64,000 nt of DNA from Lolium rigidum (taxonomy: Eukaryota > Streptophyta > Magnoliopsida > Poales > Poaceae), in contig NC_061513.1 of the NCBI RefSeq assembly GCF_022539505.1, positions 354,063,696 to 354,127,695 of the forward strand, read 5' to 3'. This document shows, piece after piece, positions 1-10,107 of the stretch (positions are counted from its first letter, which is position 1; each line of letters begins with the position of its first letter). The position numbers were made by a program, and so were the translations under genes. The notes beneath the pieces are model-generated. The model was not told where the DNA came from. It saw only the letters and a program-made list of their open reading frames with translations, and searched no databases.

Positions 1-242
1 CTTATCTGTGACACTTTGTAGTGTCTCATAAGTTGTCTCTAGAATGACAATTGCAATCTTTACAGTAATGTCTGAACTAACGTCCCTACATTTGAGACTA
101 TTTCTGATCATTTGAGACTATTTTTGAAGTGTCCGAAAAAGTGCCACTACAATATGCAAAGTGTCTCAATGTGATTTTTCAAGAGGTGGAGTAGGAAGTG
201 TCTCTAATAAAAATATCTCTATCGAAGGGTTTTCTTGTAGTG
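1..242. mobile_element. Right end of a CACTA DNA transposon
   Basis: The segment ends at 242 with the reverse complement of a classical CACTA terminal inverted repeat: 223-242 reads inward as CACTACAAGAAAACCCTTCG. The next three bases (ccc, 243-245) are the expected 3-bp target site. The interior holds repeated gtgtct and ttgagacta motifs, typical of subterminal repeats. The left end lies before the window. The element stops about 290 bases short of a RING-H2 gene start, so it lies in that gene's upstream region. Confidence 0.8.
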
Positions 243-466
243 CCCCATATGCTGTGCGAGGCCGATATGAGGGATCTGCTAGAGATACTCTTAGGCATGA
301 CATTCTTCCATTTAAAATCAGGTTGCAGAAACTTCAAAACCTTGTTTACAGAAAACGTCATAGATGATGCACTTTTGGAATTGGTTATCCATCTCAATAT
401 AACCCACCCCTCCCTCTGTGCAAAGAGTCAGCGGCTCAGCGCACCTAACCAAGATCGATCCCTTGA

Positions 467-473
467 ATATATA
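467..473 (+). promoter_or_regulatory. Probable TATA box of the first RING-H2 gene
   Basis: The AT-only heptamer atatata lies about 60 bases before the chosen ATG at 534, in otherwise GC-balanced sequence. That spacing fits a transcription start near 495-505 and a short leader. It supports the ATG at 534 rather than in-frame upstream codons, which would read back into the CACTA end. Confidence 0.45.
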
Positions 474-533
474 GCCGCAGGAAGCTTACGGTATCACAAA
501 GGATCCATTACATTTCCTCGGCGCGCCACCACC

Positions 534-1169
534 ATGTCCTACAATGACAGCCCAGGAGGCTTTCATCGAGGAGCGGGAGGGGGGCCGTGCTGCAGCACAC
601 CGTCGCCGACGCTGCTCGCTGCGTTGGCGGCATCATTCGCCTGCTGCTTCCTCCTCGTCCTCGTCTTCCTCAGCCTGCGCTTCCTCCACCTTCGCCGCGC
701 CTGGTCGCAGCGCAACCGTGCGCAGCCCCTGCAAGGGCAGGTCCAGGCCCCGCAACCCAAGCTTGGCCTCGACGCCGCCACCATCGCGCTCATCCCGTCC
801 TTCCCGTACCAGCGGGACAGCTCGGCATCGTCTCCGGCCGAGTGCGCAGTGTGCCTCAGCGTCGTCGACGACGGGGAGACGGTGAGGCAGCTCCCGGCCT
901 GCAATCACCTGTTCCATCAGGTGTGCGTCGACGTGTGGCTCCTGTCCAAAGCGTCGTGCCCAGTCTGCCGCGGGAATGCTGGGCCGGCCGAGCGTGCCGA
1001 TCGGCAAGACAGAGCCGCGGCGTCAGCGGCCATCGTGCCTCTCGAGATGTTGGACGAAGAGACGGAGTCTTTCTCATCGTCGACGTCGGCGGCCGTGCCA
1101 GAGCGGCCTGGACTGAACGGCGGGAGGGCCACCGGCTCCGGCCAGGAAACGGACTTGGAACGGCAATAG
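534..1169 (+). CDS. ATL-type RING-H2 finger E3 ubiquitin ligase (first copy)
   Basis: The 211-residue intronless protein has the ATL family layout. A hydrophobic membrane segment spans about residues 27-50, preceded by CCST. A basic stretch follows, then the GLD motif (78-80), then a complete RING-H2 finger with zinc ligands C104, C107, C123, H125, H128, C131, C142 and C145, and tryptophan W135 of the E2-binding face. Spacing (C-x2-C-x15-C-x1-H-x2-H-x2-C-x10-C-x2-C) is intact. The tail is Ser/Glu-rich and ends DLERQ. Known ATL proteins are membrane-anchored E3 ligases that pass ubiquitin from E2 enzymes to targets, often in defence or stress signalling; the target here is unknown. The start at 534 (accaccATGt) follows a TATA box. 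The gene is a paralogue of the one at 3690-4337 (shared CCST before the membrane segment and DLE near the end). Confidence 0.9.
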   Translation: MSYNDSPGGFHRGAGGGPCCSTPSPTLLAALAASFACCFLLVLVFLSLRFLHLRRAWSQRNRAQPLQGQVQAPQPKLGLDAATIALIPSFPYQRDSSASSPAECAVCLSVVDDGETVRQLPACNHLFHQVCVDVWLLSKASCPVCRGNAGPAERADRQDRAAASAAIVPLEMLDEETESFSSSTSAAVPERPGLNGGRATGSGQETDLERQ

Positions 1170-1835
1170 CAGTCGTTGTCCTGCAAGTCGGTGACTCGTA
1201 GATCGCACTGTCTTCAGAATTAGGCAGCAACATTTCGTCATGAATTCCTTTGTTTCATGCTCTCTTTTTTTCTGTCCACATTCGAAGAGTATGAGAATGG
1301 TGGCTTTGCATGCATTATTGGCTTATTGCCCATTCGTGTGCCTTTTGTTATTTAAGGGAGAGTATTTTTCCTGTTCGTTTAAATATGATAAACAAACAGA
1401 TGGAAGGTCGTGACATGGTAGCACGTCCGTATACTATGTTGTTTATTATTGGCCCGTTTACTTTTGTCATATTGACAACGACTAAACTATCTTTTTCTCG
1501 AAACATACTTGGCTAACACCCCTTTGAAAATTTCTTTTATGGCCCAAGAGCAAGACAATTAGGTTTTCTGCATTGTTAATTTTAAATATGCGAGCCACCC
1601 CAGGCACTACTATATCGAATGCACGAAAAGGTAAAATATATACCAATTTTTTTGAAACAATATAAACATTTGAGCCATCAATAAAAAAATGTGAGTTTGA
1701 ATAATTCAATCATCTGAACCTTTCAATTCGATTCTTACTCAATCATCTGAACCGTTCAATTTGATTCTTATTCGGCTGCTCACGAATTAAGTTCAGCATA
1801 AGAGAAGTCAATTATTTTTTCCTTGTGCACAACTA
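1170..1835. other. AT-rich 3' flank of first RING-H2 gene
   Basis: The stretch begins with the probable 3' untranslated region of the gene. After about 1260 it becomes AT-rich and holds no reading frame with recognisable motifs. The phrase 'tcaatcatctgaacc' occurs twice close together (about 1708 and 1740). I see no gene or element boundary here. Confidence 0.4.
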
Positions 1836-2068
1836 CTTCTTCCACCCCCCATTATAAGATCCCCTCAAAATTTGAGCCTAACATTAACCATGATTTTAAC
1901 ACGCTAAATAGAAAGTATATGTTGCATAATTCGTACCATTAGGTTCATCTTTAGAAGAAATATCCAAATTGTGATTTTTGTGTCAAATAAATTAGATTTT
2001 GTTAGTTGATTTTATGATTAAGGTGGTCTTGCAATCAGAAACAGACTTACAATGACAAACGGAGGGAG
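1836..2068. mobile_element. Stowaway-type MITE
   Basis: The element is flanked by TA on both sides (1834-1835 and 2069-2070), as Tc1/mariner-type MITEs are. The right end reads ggagggag outward, so inward it starts CTCCCTCCGTTTG. The left end starts cttcttccacccccc. The inverted ends remain alignable inward (cattataag against cattgtaag), although degraded. It has no coding capacity. Confidence 0.6.
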
Positions 2069-2175
2069 TAACAAAATCATATAACCGGACCCTCACGGTC
2101 GAGCCCTTGTTTCTTTGGTTGCAAGAATAGGCATCATAAAATATATTTATTTCTACCCACCTAAGGAGGTAATGC

Positions 2176-2434
2176 TGTTTCTTCCTTCCCAATTTAGCTA
2201 GGATGCATATTAGTTTTGGCTAAAGTCAAATTTATAAAGTTTTACTAACTATTAGCTTTCATAATACCAAAATGTGTATAATATGAAATTATAATTCATG
2301 ATGGTTCTATATATTTGGTAATTACATTAGCAAATGTTGTAGACATTGATATAATTTTCTATATATTTGGTCGAAATTTATAAATTTGACTTTGAATAAA
2401 AACTAATATGCATCCTAATTTTGGAAGGAGGGAG
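2176..2434. mobile_element. Stowaway-like MITE with long inverted repeats
   Basis: Both ends carry long inverted repeats. The left arm reads cttcccaatttagctaggat followed by gcatattagtttt. The right arm, reverse-complemented, reads ctccctccttccaaaatta followed by ggatgcatattagttttt. The TA at 2435-2436 is the right target site; the left boundary is approximate. The breakpoint of the neighbouring tandem duplication falls inside this MITE, near 2271. Confidence 0.6.
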
Positions 2435-2768
2435 TATGTAAAACCGAAATATAATCTTAATCATGGTAGTGCACATTCTTATTTTTTCCTTTTCATGTTG
2501 TATAAAATTAACAACACTAATGGTAGTATTGTGATATATATCTCTAAAGAGCGAATAACTTACCATGTTGATTTCTATGCACATGATTATATTGTGCTTA
2601 AGTATGCTCTCTGTATTGGCAATGCTTCCATGCATGCATTGCAAGTGACTGATCAGTAGTCGACTGAAAAGTTAACCTTCACAGATGGCTATGACTCGCA
2701 TACTACCCCAAAAAACAAGGTAGTGGTAGTATACAACATCACCAGTGGTCTCTCATCACAACAAATGC
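2271..2768. repeat. Tandem duplication, copy A
   Basis: This stretch of about 500 bp is repeated at 2769-3478. Shared landmarks in order include gaaggagggagtatgtaaaa, gtgatatatatctctaaaga, tgactgatcagtagtcgact, and agtggtctct near the end. The copy starts inside the MITE at 2176-2434 and ends at cacaacaa. Scattered substitutions and small indels between copies show that the duplication is not recent. Confidence 0.75.
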
Positions 2769-3478
2769 GTATAATTTGAAATTATATTTAAAACGTTGAC
2801 CAACGGGGGAATGATCCCTCCCTTGGCTATATGTTGTTAGGTAGGATGAGACTCTCCCAGCGGATGGACGCTAGGATGATAATCGGGTTTAAAGTTCGCC
2901 CCTCCCTGCGAAATTACCGCGAGATGGGGATTCGAAACCGGCTGGGCTGGCTGCGCACTCGCTTGCCTTGCCACTAAGTTGGAACTCAGTTCTCATTTGA
3001 AATTATATTTCATGATGGTTCTAATAACATTGAGTTAATGTTGTAGATGTTAATATAATTTTCTATATATTTGGTCAAAGTTTAGAAATTTGAATTTGAC
3101 TAAACTAATATGCATCCTAATCTGTGAAGGAGGGAGTATGTAAAACCTAAATTTAATCTTAAACTTGGTAGTGCACCTTATTATTTTTCCTTTCATGGTG
3201 TACAAAATCAATCGCACTATAAAATATAAACGGTAGTATTGTGATATATATCTCTAAAGAGCAAATAACTTGCCATGTTTATTTCTATGCACAGGATTAT
3301 ATTGTGCTTAAGTATGTTGATGTATTGGCAATGCTTGAATGCATTGCAAGTGACTGATCAGTAGTCGACTGAAAAGTTAAGCTTCACAAATGGCTATTAC
3401 TCGCGTAGTACCCCCAAAAACAAGGTAGTAGTAGTAGTATACAATATCAGCAGTGGTCTCTAAACACAACAACCTAAT
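2769..3478. repeat. Tandem duplication, copy B, split by a SINE
   Basis: This is the second copy of the unit at 2271-2768, enlarged by the SINE and its duplicated target site. It ends just where the leader of the second RING-H2 gene begins, so the duplication multiplied that gene's upstream region. The SINE interrupts only copy B, so it arrived after the duplication. Confidence 0.75.
2790..2994 (-). mobile_element. tRNA-derived SINE (Au-SINE-like)
   Basis: The 205-bp insertion is bounded by a perfect 16-bp duplication atttgaaattatattt at 2774-2789 and 2995-3010. On the minus strand the 5' part resembles RNA polymerase III promoter boxes: a degenerate A box (tagtggcaagg) followed by a B box (ggtttcgaatcc). 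The 3' part ends near ttcccccgttggtcaac. Size, internal promoter and TSD length fit a SINE. I recall similar grass SINEs named Au but could not compare sequences. Confidence 0.7.
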
Positions 3479-3599
3479 TCTGTCGAGGACTGGAGGGTCG
3501 CATCTACCAGAATACCGTCGTCTCATTCTCTGCCCCCAGCCGCAGGTTGCTCTGCTCCCATCACCACAAACACAGCAAAACCCCAAAGAAAGACACCCA

Positions 3600-3689
3600 C
3601 CTATTTACTTATCACGCGCTCCGCTCCCTCTCCACACTACCGCCAATGAAACTTGCAGAGCCCATCGTTCTCGGAGCGACTATTGGTCG
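3600..3689 (+). promoter_or_regulatory. Leader of second RING-H2 gene with an upstream ATG
   Basis: A weak TATA-like string ctatttactta lies at about 3600-3610 and a CT-rich start-site-like stretch at 3618-3640. An ATG at 3646 opens a different frame that runs to 3900 and overlaps the main coding start at 3690. If transcription starts before 3646, ribosomes would meet this ATG first. Confidence 0.35.
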
Positions 3690-4337
3690 ATGGCCGAGAC
3701 CAAGGGCATGCACGAGCAGACCACAGGGTGCCTCCCCGTCGACCAGTCCTGCTTCGCGCTCTCCCGCCTGTCCAGCGCCTACCGCAACAGCAGCAACGCC
3801 CGCAACAACGACCCGGCCTGCTGCTCCACCACCTCCTACCTCGAGGTCCTCGGCATCTCCTTCGCGTCGCTGCTCATCATCCTCTTCGTGCTCTGCATGA
3901 TACGCTGCTACCTCATGCGGCGGGCCGTGAACCGGGTCACGGTGGGGTCGGCCGCAGCGGGGGCGGCGGCGGCGGTCAAGAAGCGGCCCGTTGGCCTTGG
4001 GGAGGACGCCATCGCGGCGCTGCCAAAGTTCGAGTACCGGGACACCGGCGACGAGAGCGACCGGTGGGAGTGCGCGATATGCCTCTGCACGATGGCCGAC
4101 GGCGAGGTCGCCAGGCAGCTGCCCAGGTGCATGCACGTCTTCCACCGGACCTGCGTCGACATGTGGCTCGTGGCGCACACCACATGCCCGGTGTGCCGGG
4201 CCGAGGTGGTCAAGCCGGCGGATGACAACCACAGGTGCGCGAAGAGGCCGGCCGCGGAGGCGGAGGCCGGGCCTTCGTCCGCCTCGGCGTCGGCGTTATT
4301 GCAGGATGGCGAGAGGGATTTGGAGGCGCAATTGTAG
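3690..4337 (+). CDS. ATL-type RING-H2 finger E3 ubiquitin ligase (second copy)
   Basis: The 215-residue intronless protein repeats the ATL plan. CCST (44-47) precedes a hydrophobic membrane segment at about 51-75. A basic, alanine-rich linker follows, then GLGEDAIAALP at about 102-112 in the place of the GLD motif, and a complete RING-H2 finger: C128, C131, C147, H149, H152, C155, C166 and C169, with W159. The tail is Ala/Ser-rich and ends DLEAQL, matching the DLERQ tail of the gene at 534. The family acts as membrane-anchored E3 ligases. The ATG at 3690 was chosen because coding composition starts there; further upstream codons in frame read through non-coding-like sequence. The GLD motif is degenerate (GLG-E-D). 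The upstream region has been tandemly duplicated and split by a SINE. Confidence 0.9.
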   Translation: MAETKGMHEQTTGCLPVDQSCFALSRLSSAYRNSSNARNNDPACCSTTSYLEVLGISFASLLIILFVLCMIRCYLMRRAVNRVTVGSAAAGAAAAVKKRPVGLGEDAIAALPKFEYRDTGDESDRWECAICLCTMADGEVARQLPRCMHVFHRTCVDMWLVAHTTCPVCRAEVVKPADDNHRCAKRPAAEAEAGPSSASASALLQDGERDLEAQL

Positions 4338-5073
4338 CGTGACAGGCGCAGGTTCTAGCTTATGCACTTCAGAATTTTTGTAGGTGTAAACAGTTTCTCT
4401 TTTTGGCACCCCGTTTAGGGAGGTGATCCGTTTGATTTCATTCAACCGGTTTTCAGGAAAAGAAAAAACTTGGAGAATAAAAGGATAAATTCTAGGTATT
4501 TCCTTCTCTTGTTTGAAAAGATTTCTCGTGTTCAAACGGCTCATAAAACGCTGGTGAGATGTCCTTTCCATGGCCTAGCAGCGGGAAGCCTGGTTGCAAT
4601 TGGGGATACGAGAATTGACACCTATATGCCTTAAGAAAAACAGGAATATTTTCTTTCAGCAAGAGGTGATGTTTTCATTGGTAGTGAGCGTGTATGACTT
4701 TGTCAATCTTAAAATTCAACCCGCTGCCCAAGTTTTAGGAGGTGCTCAATTGCTCATAGAGGTATGATATGCATATATGCCTATGTGCGTTTATGTTAGT
4801 CAGTGTATGCATGTGTATGTGTGTATTTCTAAAAAAGATCACACGACCAGCAACAAACAAAAATAGATATAAAGCATGTCGATTATTGTAAATAAAAACT
4901 AATCAAAACACCTGTTGTTATCGTTCAACATTGTATCTCCACCTGACCTAGTTCTATCAGGCCATAAAGCTAACGCACAATTGGAATAAGGGAATGCACA
5001 TTAATCAATACATATAGTGTGTGTAATACCCTTCCATGTCACCTATAGACACTTTTGATACATATAATTTAGC
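4338..5073. other. 3' flank of second RING-H2 gene
   Basis: The 3' untranslated region is followed by AT-rich intergenic sequence. A stretch around 4410-4560 contains imperfect inverted phrases that could be a worn MITE, but I find no clear ends. No gene is seen. Confidence 0.4.
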
Positions 5074-5302
5074 CCGAAATTCAATTCGGCTCCCGGGTGC
5101 ATATACTTTCTCTATCAAAAAATTGTATTTTGAAATGTCGAAATTTTTTGATAAAAAATTCTACATGTACAACTCCACGAAATATATGTGTTCATTAAGC
5201 TTTTCGAGGAACCAATATTTTTTGTGGTCTATGTAAAAATGAGAAAATTTATCTGGAAAGTCTTATTTTTAGTATTAAATTGTTTTTTACACACACCACA
5301 CA
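5074..5302. mobile_element. Left part of a Mutator-like MITE, cut by a CACTA insertion
   Basis: It opens with cgaaattcaattcggctccc followed by gggtgcatat. This resembles the left ends of the MITE at 35506-35885 and, less closely, the one at 47053-47444, which have 9-bp TSDs. The interior is AT-rich as in those copies. The right half is missing because the CACTA element starts at 5303; it may lie beyond that element's unseen right end. Confidence 0.5.
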
Positions 5303-5514
5303 CACTAGTAGAAAAAGGGGCAGTAGGCCCGGTCCATTTGGGCCTTCAGACCCGGTTCCCGAACCGGGACCAATTAGGCGGGACTAAAGGGGGTACCCTT
5401 TAGTCCCGGTTCAAAGATTAACCGGGCCTAAAGGCCTCGACACGTGGTGCGGCCAGGGAGCTCGCGGTGGAAGGCCTTTGGTCCCGGTTCGTGGGACGAA
5501 CCGGGCCTAGGTTC

Positions 5515-5623
5515 CTCTGCCGCGGCAGAGAATTGCTATTTCTCTGCCGCGGCACAGGTTTAGGCTGTACCAGCGTTTCTCTGCCGCGGCAGAGAAACAG
5601 GGCGTTTCTCTGCCGCGGCAGAG
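5515..5623. repeat. Four copies of a 16-bp GC palindrome
   Basis: CTCTGCCGCGGCAGAG, a perfect palindrome, occurs at 5515-5530, 5579-5594 and 5608-5623; an imperfect copy lies at 5542-5557. All four sit 210-320 bp inside the CACTA terminus, where transposase-binding subterminal repeats are usually found. A binding role is inferred, not shown. Confidence 0.85.
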
Positions 5624-5744
5624 TTTCAGCAATGCATATATATCATTAAAGAAACCACAAAAAATCGTCATGAATATATATAGACATCGTCAACAGTACA
5701 CGACATCGTCAACAGTACACGTAATGCATGCATATTTACAATAC

Positions 5745-6110
5745 AACATGGCCTCGACGGATTTCGTCCCCCGTCACGATCCGCCGATAGTGCTCTCCAC
5801 CTGGGGTAAGGGCCTCGGTAATAAAGAATCCCGCGATTTCCTCTTGAATTGCTTTTATTTGATCCTCCGTTATGAGAGTGTTCCGTGAGCGTGTCATCTA
5901 TATTTAAAAAGGGAGATCAATATATGAATGGAACTCAATACAATAGATGGTAGTAATTAAGATTAATTGTGAAATTTTGTTATCGTACACGAGTGTGGTG
6001 TATACGGGCATCCCCACCCTTGGGACAGGCCATGTCACGCATGAAGGTGCGGACGTAGTATCCACATAAGTTATTCCCTTGTTCTCGCCTCATACACTTT
6101 ACGAAAAAAT
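5745..6110 (-). pseudogene. Ulp1-like cysteine protease (C48) remnant of the CACTA gene
   Basis: Reading the minus strand, about 6052-6075 encodes NNLCGYYV. This matches the catalytic-cysteine block of Ulp1/SUMO-protease-like domains found at the C-terminus of some plant transposon proteins. Downstream, a C-terminal stretch includes RSRNTLITEDQIKAIQEEI. These blocks are probably the last exons of the same gene as 6155-9170. The complete catalytic triad cannot be followed across the exon gaps. SUMO protease activity is not implied. Confidence 0.5.
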
Positions 6111-6154
6111 AGTTCGATCAAACTAATAATCAAGCATCGTATTGAAAGTAAATA

Positions 6155-9100
6155 TCATATATAAAGTTTCACGGACATAGCTATATATATAGTACTACTT
6201 ACAAGGTAATCTTGAAATGTAAGCTCCGGTTTCCATTTACCCGGAACAGTATTGATGAACCGTTTCCAAGCCCTGCCCGGCAAAAAATAATGAGTAAATG
6301 AGTAATTGATTAGTTGCTGATATCTTCGAATTAGAACAGATGAAGATGCCAATACGAAATTGATTGAAACTACCTCTGGAGGATGGCAGCCATATCCGCC
6401 CATTCCGCATATTCTTTACGTTTCGAGTCCATGACTTTTACGACTCCAAGGGGAAGATCAATGATTAGGAGAATAAAGTGGAAACTACACAAGCATAGCT
6501 CAATGATTACGAGAATAAAGTGGAAGGTGCACAAGCATAATGTATGTTATATATAACACTCACTTGAAGTTGTAGGGAAAGAATATATCCTCTTTGTCTG
6601 CTTGCTTCTCTAAAAACATTACGATGTTGTCCTCTGTGTCCTTGGCGAAGTCTCGAACCGTAACTTCATGAACTGTGTTTGGGTCTATGAACCCCAGCGG
6701 TAGGAGCTTGCCTCTTTTGTATTCCAGCTTCTTCATTCTGCATAATTAAATGTATAGCGTACACAAAGAATATAATAAGGATAATTGTTAGTGCAAATGA
6801 ATGAGCTACAAACTTAATTACACAAATAAATCACTTACGAGCGGTAGCAACTGATGACAGCTTTGTCGAGGGCGTCTTGATTGAATAACTGAAACAGTTC
6901 ATCTAACTCAAGGTTTATCTCGTCTTCCCCCCGGAAGTAATGCTCATCTCTAAGATACAACGTGAGGTAGGTTTCACATCTTCGACAGGCTTTCAGGTAC
7001 CATTCATGCAACCTTCGCATCTGAGTCCCTAGACGCGCGAGCTCGCCAGGTTTGACGAGATCTTTTCCGTATCTATACGTGTTTACCACTTGAGCCGTTG
7101 GATAGTAATCTTCGTACTCAAGCTGATGCTCCCCGAGCTCTAGCCGCCCGTTCGATCATCGATGCCGTCTCCGGATCATGATATGGCTCCACGATGAAGT
7201 GGGGTGCGGCTCGAATGTCCTGCTGTCCAAGCTGGGCGACTTTTTTGCTTCTTTGCTCGCTCTAGAGGACTGTCCAAGAGAGCGGTCATAATCAGCTCTC
7301 AGCTCAGGTCTCTTCATTCTCGTCTCGGCAAAGTGCTTCACCTGTCCGCGGTGGAATAAACATCTTCTTCGGCGCAAGAAACGCCTTTTGCTCTTCGATC
7401 TGCTCATGTGGTAACAACTCCGGAGTGCTCGTGCCCTCATTGGAGTTGATGATCTCTTCGGAGCTGTAGGAGGTGCCGCGGACCGCTTCCTCTTTTGCTT
7501 AAGTGGAGACGGCGGAGTCTCCTGAAGAGGAGGAGGAGGAGGCGGCGGAGTATTTTCACGCGGAGCAGACTGGTCATGGATAGGGGAATCATCATCGCGC
7601 ACAGGAGAATCATCACGCGGAGGATACTGCACAGGTGGCGGAGGAGGCGGAGGTGGCCTGCTTGTTGGCTTCTCACCTGGAAACACAATGTTCTCCTTCC
7701 GCCATTGCACGGTGGTTCTACGGGCTTCTCCCAGTTCTTTGATTTCCCTATCTTCACCCGCGGGGTGCTCAAGCACCAACCCCTCATAATCTCTCAACAC
7801 TTCATCCACCATCACAACAACAAAGTCGTCTTGGACCGAACGGCAATGGTAAGACCTTGTAGGTAAGAGGATGCCGACCGCCGCCTTGAAGGATAGGTTG
7901 AAAACTTTAACATGCAGCTCACAAGGACGGCTCTCAGTGAGATCATCCACGGGGGGGTAGCGAGGAGGCTCGACCACCTGGTCATCATCATCATCATTAT
8001 CCACCTGCTGAGAGGAAGCCACGCTGCTTTTCCGGTGTGGTTGAGATTGCAGCGGGGCGATGGCATTGAGCAATGCGGGATCTACGGCCTGCCCCCGAGC
8101 CATCCGAGATGTAAGTACTTGGGTTACCATGGTTAATTGGGCTTTCATGGTGCTCATACCCTCCTCTAAGTTAGCCGGGCGGTCCGTTTCCCTTGCCTTC
8201 CTCCTCTCATGGCTTTTATCGGGAAATCTCTTCCTTTCCGCAGGGAAAGCCATACTTCCACGGAACGGAGCCTTCGTGCCTCGTGTTCGTCCGCCGTGTT
8301 CTTTGTTCCCAAGGGCGCGTGTCGGCTCATCGTTCTCTCTTTCGGGCTGGAACAACCCCGCCTCCACGTCCCTATGTGCTCTTTCCGGGGCATCAATGGG
8401 AACCTTCGGATGAGCTTTCTTATAGATGCACTTCCTCGTTTCTGGATCCAACGTTCCCCCAATCCCGTAGAACCACTCCTTGCACCGTTCGATCCAACCG
8501 TGTGTCCCTAATCTGATCCCTTCTATCGGTCGGTTCCGCCTCAGCTGCTTGCCACTTAGGACGGTTAGCCCTGTATCCACCTGGACCCGGAATTTGGTGA
8601 TATAGCTTCAACGCAGCATTTGCCTTATTTATTTCCGACCTTCTCTTAAATTCTCCCGACTCCGTGCTTGTACTTCACGAATTCTTCCCAGTGAGTTTTT
8701 ACCTTCTCATTGTCCGGAGTCTTCTTTATCTTGATAAGGCGGCGCAATCTTTTCTTGTGGCTCTTGAATAGTTCGGCCATCTTCTTCTTGCCAAACTCAC
8801 GGAGGGCCTGCTCCATCTTGGCCTTTTCAGCGTCACCCCCCTCTTCGGGTACTATGTTGAAATGTGACATGAGCTTGTCCATAATGCTGTTTTTGGCTAC
8901 ATCATCGATATAAAGACCTTGACCTTCTTCCTCTGCAGACAGCACTAGTCCCTTCGGCTTGTGCCATTCTCGAACGGTGATCGGGACGTGGTCCCTAACA
9001 AGCACTCCGCATTGAGCTATAAATGCCTTTGCACCTTTCTCTGGAGCAATCGATTTACCATCCTTTTCGATGTGGGTGATGTCGTGCCTAACACCGTCAT

Positions 9101-9170
9101 CCAACTTTTTGGCCGGGCCTCGCTTCCTCGACTTTACAGAAGAAGTGCTCGATCCGGAGGGCTAAAAAAG
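6155..9170 (-). pseudogene. CACTA ORF2-type protein (plant transposase-associated), decayed
   Basis: Minus-strand blocks read in gene order. 8646-9104 contains DDGVRHDITHIEKDGKSIAP and a Lys-rich segment. 7156-8611 contains IPGPGGYRANRPKWQ, WIERCKEWFYGIGGTLDPET and a long Pro-rich section. 6835-7089 contains LARLGTQMRRLHEWYLKAC and DEHYFRGEDEINLELDELF. About 6230-6290 contains GKWKPELTFQDY. The Pro-rich and plant-transposase-like (TNPA-type) character matches the second protein of CACTA elements. Near 8560 the frame must shift, because the two halves of one conserved block lie in different frames. No DDE transposase (TNPD type) is seen, so the visible part is probably non-autonomous or incomplete. 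Confidence 0.65.
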
Positions 9171-9684
9171 AAATAATTCATAGTCGGTACAATTTAATTA
9201 GTTAATGCATCTAGTCGATCAACAACGGCTTAATTAGTTTATATACCTCGGTGATAACTACGGTTCGGGAGCCATTATGATGATCTTGTTCCTCACCGGC
9301 GCCACTAGGATCTTCTTCCTCAATATTCTCCGCTCCCTCACCGGAGTCATTCAAATAAGTTGCGGTGACATCGTCACCGCCATCATCTGGAATAACGTCG
9401 TCGTCGCGATCATCCGAGTACCGTTTGCTATGAGGTTCTCCATGAAATTTTCTTCAAATTCATCTCTGTCCATGCTTTCTACAACGACCTGCAAGCTATA
9501 CATAGGAACCATCATATGATCAAATTAAGGATAATGCGAGAAAACTGAAAATGGAGTTACATATGTAGTTCTTAACTAAGGATCGATAATATAGTGCTAA
9601 AAGCAGATAGTGCAGTTACATGCATACATAGATCGGGTTCATGTTTATTTAACCCTAATACATATCAATCACTACTACAACCAC

Positions 9685-10107
9685 TCAACCGCGCCGACCG
9701 GGTCCTAGAGGGCGCCGACCGGGTCCTGAGCCGCGCTGGGTGTGCCCCCAAAGCCACGGAACAACAACGGGAGCATAGCTAACATGAGATCCCCGCATAA
9801 CGCTCCATCCGGTCCTATACATGTTGTCTAACGCGTACATGTAACGGCGAACGTGCTGGTCCTCCGCTTCAATGCGCTGAGCTACCTCCTCCGGCGGGGC
9901 CGGCTCCCTGTGAAACGACCGTGGCCCATAAGACCTCCACCAAAGAATATCCGGGTCGACAACGGGACCCGGATTCCGCACCAAGGTGCGCGACCCGGAA
10001 GCTAAGACCTCCCAGTGCCACCCCGGCGGAGCCCAGTCCCGGACCTCCCCCATCTGCTCCATCTCCTCTAGAAGAGTCAGACCACGGCGCGGCGGCTGTC
10101 GCGGCAT
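9685..10107 (-). CDS. CACTA first-exon protein of unknown function
   Basis: The open frame starts with ATG at 10107 (reverse strand) and encodes 140 residues beginning MPRQPPRRGLTLLEEMEQ, with GWHWEVLASGSRTLV and IEAEDQHVRRYMYALDNMYR further on. It lies upstream of the ORF2-type gene on the same strand. An acidic exon-like stretch at 9277-9530 lies between them. I recall this protein type accompanying grass CACTA elements but know no function. It is probably the first exon of the CACTA gene rather than a host gene; the last residues before the stop may be intron read-through. Confidence 0.5.
   Translation of the reverse strand: MPRQPPRRGLTLLEEMEQMGEVRDWAPPGWHWEVLASGSRTLVRNPGPVVDPDILWWRSYGPRSFHREPAPPEEVAQRIEAEDQHVRRYMYALDNMYRTGWSVMRGSHVSYAPVVVPWLWGHTQRGSGPGRRPLGPGRRG

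Noticed and set aside
198..533. In-frame N-terminal extension of the first RING-H2 gene
   Set aside because: The open frame starts inside the CACTA end and crosses the TATA-like box; the ATG at 534 has a better context and protein composition.
2900..2990. tRNA gene
   Set aside because: A- and B-box-like strings are present, but the cloverleaf cannot be formed and the unit is bounded by a TSD, so it is a SINE.
7437..8516. Several plus-strand frames and a second minus frame
   Set aside because: They are shadows of the Pro-rich, Glu-rich minus-strand CACTA gene.
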